Source: Pseudobowmanella sp964228145 (GTDB lineage: Bacteria > Pseudomonadota > Gammaproteobacteria > Enterobacterales > Alteromonadaceae). From it: a stretch of DNA of 6,718 nucleotides. Location of the stretch: the NCBI GenBank assembly GCA_964228145.1, contig CAXQZJ010000033.1, positions 1 through 6,718 on the forward strand, written 5' to 3'. The notes under the pieces were generated by a model, which saw only the letters and a list, made by a program, of their open reading frames with translations, was not told the origin of the DNA and did no database searches. The translations under genes were made by a program, and so were the position numbers. Shown piece by piece: positions 1 through 5,008 of the stretch (its first letter is position 1; every line of letters starts with the position of its first letter).

Positions 1-1
1 A

Positions 2-20
2 TGCTGAACTTGATTCAGCA
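2..20. repeat. Small perfect inverted repeat (hairpin)
   Basis: The arms TGCTGAA (2-8) and TTCAGCA (14-20) are exact reverse complements around a 5-base loop CTTGA. The inner 14 bases (5-18, TGAACTTGATTCAG) recur with a single change at 41-54 (TGAACTCGATTCAG). There is no T-tract, so it is not an intrinsic terminator by itself. It is probably one end of an intergenic repeat element whose remainder lies left of the window. Confidence 0.6.
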
Positions 21-97
21 TCCATGACTGAACATAAGTATGAACTCGATTCAGAGAATAATTTCTACTTCAAGAGATATGGATTGCGAATCACGCT

Positions 98-169
98 ACG
101 CTGTTCGGAATGACGGAAGTGCTTAAATTCCAAACCACACAACGCTATGCGGAAAGACAGCAAGTGCTT
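98..169. repeat. Pair of imperfect direct repeats
   Basis: Positions 98-124 and 142-169 align as two copies of about 27 bases, starting with ACGCT, sharing CGGAA, GAC and ending in AAGTGCTT, with roughly 23 of 28 positions the same. The copies start 44 bases apart. They are too degenerate and too few for a CRISPR array. They look like decayed copies of one intergenic repeat. Confidence 0.45.
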
Positions 170-210
170 GCATTTAAGTTTGGGGGCAGATGAGGTAAAA
201 CAGTAAACAC

Positions 211-234
211 AAAAAAGCGCACCGAAAGGTGCGC
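211..234 (-). terminator. Intrinsic terminator of the yceJ-yceI operon
   Basis: Read leftward, the stem GCGCACC (234-228), loop TTTC and stem GGTGCGC (223-217) are followed immediately by six T (216-211). The stem is perfect and GC-rich with a stable tetraloop. It starts 22 bases past the yceI stop codon, so it should end the leftward transcript. Confidence 0.93.
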
Positions 235-256
235 CTTGTACAATCATCGGGCTGAA

Positions 257-814
257 TTACTGACGCACACCCTCGATGTGTAAATCAAATTTAACCACGC
301 TATCGGGGAACATTTTTATATTAAAATCACCCAGTTTGAACTCAGTGGTCCCGGTGAATCCTGCACGATAGCCGCCCCATGGGTCATCACCTTCGCCCAC
401 TTTTGTGACTTCTATGACGATCGGTTTGGTTACACCATGGACAGTAAGGTCACCGTGGACGTCTAACTTACCGTCGCCTTTGTCGACAACTTTTGTGCTG
501 GTGAAACCTGCTTTAGTGAACTTAGACACATCTAAAAAGTCGTCATTACTCAGGTGCTTATCGCGACGGTCGTGATTAGTATCAATACTTGCTGGATCAA
601 TGTTAATCGAAATGGAAGCAGCTTCTGGCTGAGCCGCGTCGTAGCTGAACTTTCCATCAAAATCATTGAAGCGACCAACGATGTATGAATAGCCTAAGTG
701 ACTGATTTTGAAATTAATTGAAGCATGAGCGCCTTTGGTATCAACAACATAGTCTGCTGCGCTGACAAAGGGGCTTGCTGCTAATAGTAAACTTGCCAAT
801 AGAGTCTTTTTCAT
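257..814 (-). CDS. yceI: YceI family periplasmic protein (lipocalin-like, polyisoprenoid-binding fold)
   Basis: An exported protein of 185 residues. Residues 1-19 are a signal peptide (MKK, a Leu/Ala-rich core, then VSA before ADYVVD). The mature part has the YceI pattern: HASINFKISHLGYS near 31-44, a DFDGKF segment, TNHDRRDKHL, DFLDVSKF, a GDLTVHGVTKP motif, then GDDPWGGYRAGF and a C-terminal DFNIK...EGVRQ. Length and motifs match E. coli YceI closely. In the family the fold is a lipocalin-like barrel, and a Thermus member binds polyisoprenoid; E. coli YceI is periplasmic and induced at high pH. The ligand here is not visible. An ATG four codons upstream (826) is in frame, but GGAG at 821-824 sits 6 bases before the ATG at 814 and supports the later start. 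It lies 18 bases after yceJ and is surely co-transcribed with it. Confidence 0.95.
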   Translation of the reverse strand: MKKTLLASLLLAASPFVSAADYVVDTKGAHASINFKISHLGYSYIVGRFNDFDGKFSYDAAQPEAASISINIDPASIDTNHDRRDKHLSNDDFLDVSKFTKAGFTSTKVVDKGDGKLDVHGDLTVHGVTKPIVIEVTKVGEGDDPWGGYRAGFTGTTEFKLGDFNIKMFPDSVVKFDLHIEGVRQ

Positions 815-820
815 CTCAAT

Positions 821-824
821 CTCC
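821..824 (-). promoter_or_regulatory. Shine-Dalgarno that decides the yceI start
   Basis: Leftward GGAG with a 6-base spacer to the ATG at 814. It lies inside the first codons of the alternative start at 826, which itself has no purine-rich site upstream. This makes the 826 start unlikely. Confidence 0.75.
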
Positions 825-832
825 ATAATGAA

Positions 833-1363
833 TTAAGGTTTTAACATCTTTTCAAGGGTACTGTCTTTGTTAATAAAGTGGTGCTTTAACGCGGCGACTG
901 CATGAAGCGTAACTAGTGCAATCAATGCATAGGCAACATATTCGTGGACCAATCCTGCAATTTCTTTTTGGTCGGCGAATAAAGTGCCGATAGATGGAAC
1001 AACAAACCAATCAAACACTTCAATACCACGGCCATCACCTGTAGGGATCAGATAGCCTGTGATAAATAAACAAGCGAGCATAAGATACATAGTGACGTGA
1101 GCTGCGTGTCCAGCTTTTTGCTCCAACGGGCTTCCTTCCCCGGTTCTGACAGGTTTCAGCCAGCGCCAAAGATATCTGACCATAGTTACTAATGCTATGA
1201 GGATGCCTATGCTCATATGCCAATGGGGAGCGGTCTGGTACCATTTACTGTAGTAGTCCAAATCTACCATCCAGAAGCCAAGACCAAACAAACCGAGGAC
1301 ACAGATCGCACTAACCCAGTGAAGAACTATCGCGGTTAACCCGTATCTGGATGCTCTTGCCAT
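833..1363 (-). CDS. yceJ: Cytochrome b561 family membrane protein (YceJ type)
   Basis: A 176-residue inner-membrane di-heme b-type cytochrome with four predicted helices (about 10-33, 48-69, 87-108 and 137-160). Four histidines sit where the family binds its two hemes: H15 (LHW), H49 (WHMSIG), H140 (VHEY) and H154 (LHAVAALKHHF). Their spacing matches the ligand set known for E. coli CybB (13, 47, 137, 151). The opening SRYGLTAIVLHW, the WYQTAPHWHMSIGIL stretch and the ending ALKHHFINKD are closer to E. coli YceJ than to CybB. GGAG lies 6 bases before the ATG. It is the first gene of a two-gene operon with yceI, as in E. coli. Such proteins pass electrons between quinol and periplasmic acceptors; CybB is reported to act as a superoxide:quinone oxidoreductase. 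The partner of this protein is unknown. Confidence 0.92.
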   Translation of the reverse strand: MARASRYGLTAIVLHWVSAICVLGLFGLGFWMVDLDYYSKWYQTAPHWHMSIGILIALVTMVRYLWRWLKPVRTGEGSPLEQKAGHAAHVTMYLMLACLFITGYLIPTGDGRGIEVFDWFVVPSIGTLFADQKEIAGLVHEYVAYALIALVTLHAVAALKHHFINKDSTLEKMLKP

Positions 1364-1478
1364 GCTTTTCTCCTACGTTTTTACCAAGCTTATACTTCAA
1401 TTTTAACGATTAATACCGCAAAAATTTAACCTTATGGTTCTAATAAATAGAATAAACAAGCGATTTAATGGCACTTGT
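1364..1478 (-). promoter_or_regulatory. Upstream region of yceJ-yceI, weak promoter candidate
   Basis: An AT-rich stretch that must hold the leftward promoter of the operon. The best -10-like hexamer read leftward is TATAAG (1394-1389), which would start the RNA near 1382. The hexamer 17 bases upstream, GGTATT, is a poor -35, so an activator or another sigma factor may be needed. No clear operator dyad was found. Confidence 0.3.
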
Positions 1479-1495
1479 TTGGTAGTTGTTGTGCA
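1479..1495 (+). promoter_or_regulatory. Possible sigma-54 type -24/-12 promoter
   Basis: TTGGTAGTTGTTGTGCA has GG (1481-1482) and GC (1493-1494) exactly 10 bases apart, the hallmark of RpoN promoters. It keeps TTGG at -24 and 4 of 5 bases of TTGCA at -12. Transcription would start near 1506, leaving a leader of about 30 bases before the ATG at 1536. I saw no good sigma-70 pair in the same region. The mid-element bases (AG T in place of ACG) are not ideal, and a match of this quality can arise by chance. Confidence 0.3.
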
Positions 1496-1524
1496 ATTTG
1501 CTAGCGTAATTGAATACATCTAAC

Positions 1525-1529
1525 AGGGA
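1525..1529 (+). promoter_or_regulatory. Shine-Dalgarno that decides the phosphatase start
   Basis: AGGGA lies 6 bases before the ATG at 1536 but directly abuts the upstream in-frame ATG at 1530, where it could not function. The downstream ATG is therefore preferred. Confidence 0.7.
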
Positions 1530-1535
1530 ATGTCC

Positions 1536-2666
1536 ATGCGCAGTTTAGTCTTTTTACTGGTATTTTTAAGCTTTTTCAGCGCCGCACAGGAGAGTTTTAC
1601 CGTATACGTCACCCGTCACGCAGATAAAAACAGCGGTAAAGATCCCTCGTTAAGTTCTCATGGGCAGGAAAGGGCAGTTGCGCTTTCAAAATGGTTGCTT
1701 AGGCAAGCGGATAAGCCTGAAATGGTTTTTAGCACCGACTACAACCGGACACGACAAACTGCTGAGCCCATCAGCAATGCATTGGGAATTGAGACTCAAC
1801 TGTACCAGCCCTCGGCGTCGAGTGAGTTGGTCGAACAACTGCTCGAGGAAAAAAAGAGTGCCTTGGTTATAGGGCACAGTAATACCGTGCCTATGCTCGT
1901 GTATATGCTGGGTGGACAAAGCGAATCAATTTCAGAATCCGAATACGGAACAGTGTTCGCCTTGACCTTTAAAGGAGAGGATGTCTCAACTAAAAAATCC
2001 AAAATCGTGACTCCCGTTGATCCTCAGGTTAGTGACTTTGAACTGGATACAAACCGTTTAATTATTGGAAAGAGAAGATTTGATGTCTTCCGTGCTGGTG
2101 AATTAGTTGGCTACAACATTCATGAACTCAGTGTGACAGAGGAAGCGCTGGAGTTAACGATAATGCAGGTAGAGAGTACTAACCATATTAGTAAGTTTTG
2201 GTTATCAGAAGAGGACTTATCACCCCTGAAATTTGTCAAAAGTGGTGTCGATGAACGTAACACAGATATTGCTTTGAATTTCAACCAAGGCACTGTCACT
2301 GGCCATATCGAGGCTGCAAGAGCTCTGTATAAGCAACAAGGCCGCGAGCAGGTGTTGAAGCAATATACTCCGCCGATATTTTTATTAGGTACATTAGCTT
2401 ATGTGATCCCCGCGATAGGATTAGACAATTTGCCTTTGAACCTAAACGTTTATGATCCTGTAAATAGTGAAATAAAGTTAGCGCAGCTGAGCGTGCAGCG
2501 CGAGGTTGCTATGACACTTAACAACACTTCTCACATTGTAAATGTCGTTACTGTAAGGGGAGTAGGGCAGCCTAGGAAATTTTACTTTGGTCCCAGAGTT
2601 AATAATCTGATTGGCTTTGAAATCCCAGCAACGCAAACTCTGTTTTACCAGGTATCCAGATTATAA
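1536..2666 (+). CDS. Exported histidine phosphatase-domain protein with a C-terminal DUF3108-like domain
   Basis: A 376-residue protein. Residues 1-17 form a signal peptide (MRS, hydrophobic core, FSAAQ), so it should act in the periplasm. Residues about 21-146 are a compact histidine phosphatase (phosphoglycerate-mutase-like) domain. VTRHADK holds the phospho-accepting H28 next to R27; DYNRTRQTAEP holds the conserved arginines R71/R73; VIGHSNTVP holds the second histidine H114. After a short linker, residues about 166-376 form a second beta-rich domain. Its pattern (IIGKRRFDVFRAGELVGY, then LSPLKFVKSGVDERNTDIALNF, then a YDP motif) resembles DUF3108 periplasmic proteins; I infer this from pattern only. 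The substrate is unknown. It appears to be a single-gene unit, divergent from yceJ, with no clear terminator behind it. I am confident of the phosphatase domain and unsure of the C-terminal family. Confidence 0.85.
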   Translation: MRSLVFLLVFLSFFSAAQESFTVYVTRHADKNSGKDPSLSSHGQERAVALSKWLLRQADKPEMVFSTDYNRTRQTAEPISNALGIETQLYQPSASSELVEQLLEEKKSALVIGHSNTVPMLVYMLGGQSESISESEYGTVFALTFKGEDVSTKKSKIVTPVDPQVSDFELDTNRLIIGKRRFDVFRAGELVGYNIHELSVTEEALELTIMQVESTNHISKFWLSEEDLSPLKFVKSGVDERNTDIALNFNQGTVTGHIEAARALYKQQGREQVLKQYTPPIFLLGTLAYVIPAIGLDNLPLNLNVYDPVNSEIKLAQLSVQREVAMTLNNTSHIVNVVTVRGVGQPRKFYFGPRVNNLIGFEIPATQTLFYQVSRL

Positions 2667-2976
2667 CTTTGGTGATGACACCGCAATCGGCTGGCTGGTT
2701 TTATCGCCCCCCCAAGCCCACGACCATCAGCAAGCAGGTTATGCACCAAAACCCACATATTTGTTATCCAGCATCCACAAAAAACCAATTCTTTGTCATT
2801 ACAGCCATGATGATTGCGCGTCCCGCCAGAATCCATAAACGCACCGCTAACATCCAGAGATAGGGAATCCGAATCATACGAGGATGTCGGGAATGATGTA
2901 CTGAGGCATAGGCGTAATGGATTAGGCCTATAAGCCAGGGTCAAGTCACGTGAACGGTTGGAGTTTGCACCAAGAC
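2667..2976. other. Gene-free intergenic stretch with degenerate repeats
   Basis: About 310 bases without a credible gene. Frames on both strands (for example 2645-2944 leftward) have no Shine-Dalgarno, biased composition, and no recognisable motif. There is a run of seven C at 2707-2713. The right half carries degenerate inverted-repeat sequence (see 2786-2900) and a hairpin with arms ATAGGC (2908-2913) and GCCTAT (2926-2931). No convincing terminator for the rightward phosphatase gene was found. Confidence 0.6.
2786..2900. repeat. Degenerate palindromic intergenic repeat
   Basis: The left arm starts near TTTGTCATTACAGCC and reads on to CCCGCCAGAATCCAT (to about 2838). The right arm holds GGGAATCCGAATCAT and GTCGGGAATGATG (to about 2898). 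The outer ends (GTCATT and GGGAATGAT) and the inner ends (GAATCC and GGAATCC) correspond in inverted orientation, with many mismatches between. This arrangement recalls the widespread proteobacterial repeats of the type GTCATTCCCGC...GCGGGAATGAC. It seems decayed, and no transposase is nearby. Confidence 0.4.
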
Positions 2977-3003
2977 AAAAAATCCCCGCTGTAGCGGGGA
3001 TTT
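2977..3003 (-). terminator. Intrinsic terminator of the peptide transporter gene
   Basis: Read leftward, a 10-base stem AAATCCCCGC (3003-2994) pairs with GCGGGGATTT (2989-2980) across a TACA loop. The second arm runs into a tract of six T (2982-2977). It begins 40 bases after the transporter stop codon. It is a strong leftward terminator. Rightward, the sequence after the hairpin is not T-rich, so it is probably one-directional. Confidence 0.92.
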
Positions 3004-3043
3004 CGGGCTTACTTTTTTCAGTATTAAGGATTGTGCTAGCAAA

Positions 3044-4588
3044 CTATCCTTGCTTAGGATTTTGCTTTTCTGGGTCCACTGCAGGGTGAATGGCGTCGAG
3101 CTCCGATGGCTCCTCATCCAGTCTCTCCCAATGACGAGTCTTCAGTGTAAACAGCAGTACCAGTACACCGATAGCAATGGTAAACATGCTTATTTGCAAA
3201 TAAAGACCCGGCATATCCTTAACGTTTTCAGGATCAAATTGACCCGCCAGTAAGCCAGCAATAACGTTACCTATTGAATATGTAAGTACGAAAATTCCCA
3301 TCATCTGACCAGCGAATCGCTTGGGTGACAATTTGCTTACGGCACTTAATGCAACCGGACTCAAACATAATTCACCCACCGTATGCAGGAAGTATGTCGT
3401 GATCAACCAATAAGGTGCCACCTTTAAGCCGCTTGCTGCGATTTGTGCAGCGAAGAACATGACAACAAAACCAGACGCCATAATGATTAGGCCCAAACCA
3501 CATTTCAGACCATATGATGGTGTGACCATGCGTTTGCCAAGGTTAATCCATAGCGCTGCAAAGAACGGTGATAAAATTACAATGAATACTGAGTTAGCTG
3601 ATTGCAGCCACTCTGGTGGGATTTCAAATCCATTCACGATCCGGTCTGTATAGTCCTGACCAAACAAATTTAGCGAAGAACCGGCTTGTTCAAATCCAGT
3701 CCAGAAGAAGATTGAAGCGACACAAATCAAAAACAAGCTGTACAGTCGACGTTTCTCGTTTTGGGTTAAGTTGCCGGTAATAAAAATATATAGATAAGAC
3801 AGCAGGAACACGACGGTGATCGCGATGGCGACATATTGCGCGACAGCTACCGCATCAAAACCAATCACTCCCTGAATCATTAACATGGTTACAACAGCTA
3901 GTGCGGCAACGAAAGCCCAGATAACGCCCCACGCTTTCTTTTGTCCAGCAGGGGATAATTTGTCAGTTGGTTCAGATCCAACGCCCTCAAGTTTAGGTAG
4001 GGTCATTTGATAAACAATAAGCCCTAATCCCATGCCGACGGCAGCTGCACCAAAGGCCCAATGCCACCCCATATTGATTCGCAAATAACCACAAACGGTG
4101 TAACCAATCACGGAACCTAAATTGATGCCTAGATAATATAGGGTGTAACCAGAGTCGCGACGTTTGTCACCGGACTCATAAAGTTGTCCAACCAGGGCAC
4201 CAATATTGGGCTTTAACAGACCAGTACCCAAAACCACCAAGACGAGTCCTACGAAGAAAGTGCTGTCGTTGGGAATAGCCAGTACAATGTGACCAGACAT
4301 AATAATCAAGCCACCGTACCATACAGCCTTTTGCCCGCCGATTAATCGATCAGCCATCCAGCCACCGGGTAGACCCATAAAATAAACCGCACCGGTGTAT
4401 AAGCCATAAATTGCGGTTGCAGTAGCGACTGTTATGCCTAATCCACCATCTTGCATCGCAGCGGTCATAAATAATACCAGCATGGCGCGCATGCCGTAGT
4501 AGCTCATCCGCTCCCACATTTCTGTAGTGAACAGCGTTAAAAGTCCTCCGGGGTGGCCGAAGAAAGCTGTATCGTTAGATTTGTTCAT
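3044..4588 (-). CDS. POT/PTR family proton-coupled di-/tripeptide transporter
   Basis: A 514-residue, multi-span inner-membrane protein of the size usual for bacterial POT transporters, which have 14 helices. It imports di- and tripeptides driven by the proton gradient. Numbered from the ATG at 4588, the E-x-x-E-R motif is E23, E26, R27 followed by MSYYGMR. GGWMADRLIGG follows helix 2. LKPNIG carries the helix-4 lysine K126. YYLGINLGSVIG is the second PTR2 signature. GELCLSPVALS carries the helix-10 glutamate E406. All known proton-coupling and peptide-binding residues I can place are present, so it should be active. Met replaces the usual Phe after the E-x-x-E-R motif. The frame opens earlier at a GTG (4597), but nothing like a Shine-Dalgarno precedes it; GGA 4 bases before the ATG is only a weak site, so the start is moderately sure. 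It looks monocistronic. Confidence 0.94.
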   Translation of the reverse strand: MNKSNDTAFFGHPGGLLTLFTTEMWERMSYYGMRAMLVLFMTAAMQDGGLGITVATATAIYGLYTGAVYFMGLPGGWMADRLIGGQKAVWYGGLIIMSGHIVLAIPNDSTFFVGLVLVVLGTGLLKPNIGALVGQLYESGDKRRDSGYTLYYLGINLGSVIGYTVCGYLRINMGWHWAFGAAAVGMGLGLIVYQMTLPKLEGVGSEPTDKLSPAGQKKAWGVIWAFVAALAVVTMLMIQGVIGFDAVAVAQYVAIAITVVFLLSYLYIFITGNLTQNEKRRLYSLFLICVASIFFWTGFEQAGSSLNLFGQDYTDRIVNGFEIPPEWLQSANSVFIVILSPFFAALWINLGKRMVTPSYGLKCGLGLIIMASGFVVMFFAAQIAASGLKVAPYWLITTYFLHTVGELCLSPVALSAVSKLSPKRFAGQMMGIFVLTYSIGNVIAGLLAGQFDPENVKDMPGLYLQISMFTIAIGVLVLLFTLKTRHWERLDEEPSELDAIHPAVDPEKQNPKQG

Positions 4589-4620
4589 GTTTTCCACTTA
4601 TTCGTTGTTGGACTCTGATG

Positions 4621-4643
4621 TAATAATTCAGGCCCTATTATTA
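4621..4643. promoter_or_regulatory. Dyad in the transporter leader, possible operator
   Basis: Perfect 7-base arms TAATAAT (4621-4627) and ATTATTA (4637-4643) flank a 9-base GC-rich centre holding GGCC. The arms are too AT-rich and the location too far upstream of the gene for a terminator. A dimeric regulator site in the 5' leader of the transporter gene is possible. No regulator family can be named. Confidence 0.35.
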
Positions 4644-4682
4644 TGGCTTTACGGTTATGACCGCTGTTTCCCTAGTTGCGGT

Positions 4683-4711
4683 TTTGTACCAGAGCGCACA
4701 GGCTAAAACAA
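4683..4711 (-). promoter_or_regulatory. Candidate sigma-70 promoter of the peptide transporter
   Basis: Read leftward, TTGTTT (4711-4706) and TACAAA (4688-4683) are separated by exactly 17 bases. A TG one base before the -10 box gives an extended -10 motif. The predicted start is near 4676, with a leader of about 88 bases that includes the dyad at 4621-4643. Each box is only a partial match. Confidence 0.4.
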
Positions 4712-4918
4712 GAAATATGGCGTGGTTGGCTCAAAAAGTCGCCGAAATGCTGTAAATCTGTGCGTTTAACATGAGCGGTATTGCAAAGCTACCATCTCGC
4801 TGGTTTAATTCGCGTCTGCTTTGCGCCTCAGGGCAATTCAGCGATACAGGTTGCTGAACATAAAGTGAATACTCACACGATAATTACACATAAAACGAAT
4901 TCAGGGGCCGGATGCCCA

Positions 4919-4947
4919 TTCACCGGGCTTGTAATATGGGCTATCAT
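4919..4947 (+). promoter_or_regulatory. Candidate sigma-70 promoter of the polysaccharide export gene
   Basis: TTCACC (4919-4924), a 17-base spacer and TATCAT (4942-4947) match 4 of 6 and 5 of 6 consensus bases. The predicted start is near 4954, just before the palindrome at 4960-4969, leaving a leader of about 55 bases. A second possibility further up is TGAACA (4855-4860), 18 bases, GATAAT (4879-4884). I cannot choose between them from sequence. Confidence 0.4.
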
Positions 4948-5008
4948 TAGCGCCGAATTCTAAGCTTAGTTAATTGAGGTATCGCAAGGTGCCTTCCAGG
5001 GATGCAGT

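Larger units (their letters stand above)
1..210. other. Gene-free left edge with degenerate repeats
   Basis: I find no credible coding sequence here. The 60-codon leftward frame at 65-247 runs through the yceI terminator, starts with no Shine-Dalgarno, and has a composition unlike a protein. The stretch contains a perfect small hairpin (2-20), a second copy of the hairpin core (41-54), and a pair of imperfect direct repeats (98-124 and 142-169). Wording such as GGAATGACGG resembles the short palindromic intergenic repeats common in proteobacterial chromosomes. That likeness is from memory; no family assignment is made. Confidence 0.6.
4589..5008. other. Divergent intergenic region between transporter and export gene
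   Basis: These 420 bases hold the leftward promoter and leader of the peptide transporter and the rightward promoter of the polysaccharide export gene. Short frames here (4771-4857 and 4781-4963 rightward) lack Shine-Dalgarno sites and I do not call them. I looked for a JUMPstart/ops element (GGCGGTAG core), often found ahead of long surface-polysaccharide operons, and found no convincing copy. A 10-base perfect palindrome CTAAGCTTAG lies at 4960-4969. Confidence 0.6.

Noticed and set aside
98..169. Possible CRISPR-like repeats
   Set aside because: Only two imperfect copies with a 17-base gap between them, no regular spacers and no cas gene.
65..247. 60-codon leftward frame
   Set aside because: It overlaps the yceI terminator and repeat sequence, has no Shine-Dalgarno and no protein-like composition or motif.
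1370..1440. ArcA-like GTTAA repeats upstream of yceJ
   Set aside because: Read leftward, GTTAA-type words occur but their spacing does not fit the roughly 11-base periodicity of ArcA sites, and the region is AT-rich enough to give them by chance.
2645..2944. 99-codon leftward frame and overlapping rightward frames after the phosphatase gene
   Set aside because: No ribosome site or recognisable motif; the frames pass through degenerate palindromic repeat sequence and overlap the end of the phosphatase gene.
4771..4794. GAGCGGTATTG as a possible ops/JUMPstart element
   Set aside because: Only the GCGGTA core agrees with GGCGGTAGCGT, the rest of JUMPstart is missing, and it lies upstream of both promoter candidates, so it would not be in the transcript.
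4771..4963. Small rightward frames (28 codons from the ATG at 4771; 60 codons from the TTG at 4781) that could be leader peptides
   Set aside because: Neither has a Shine-Dalgarno. The longer one crosses both promoter candidates of the export gene, and no attenuator-like hairpin with a T-tract follows.
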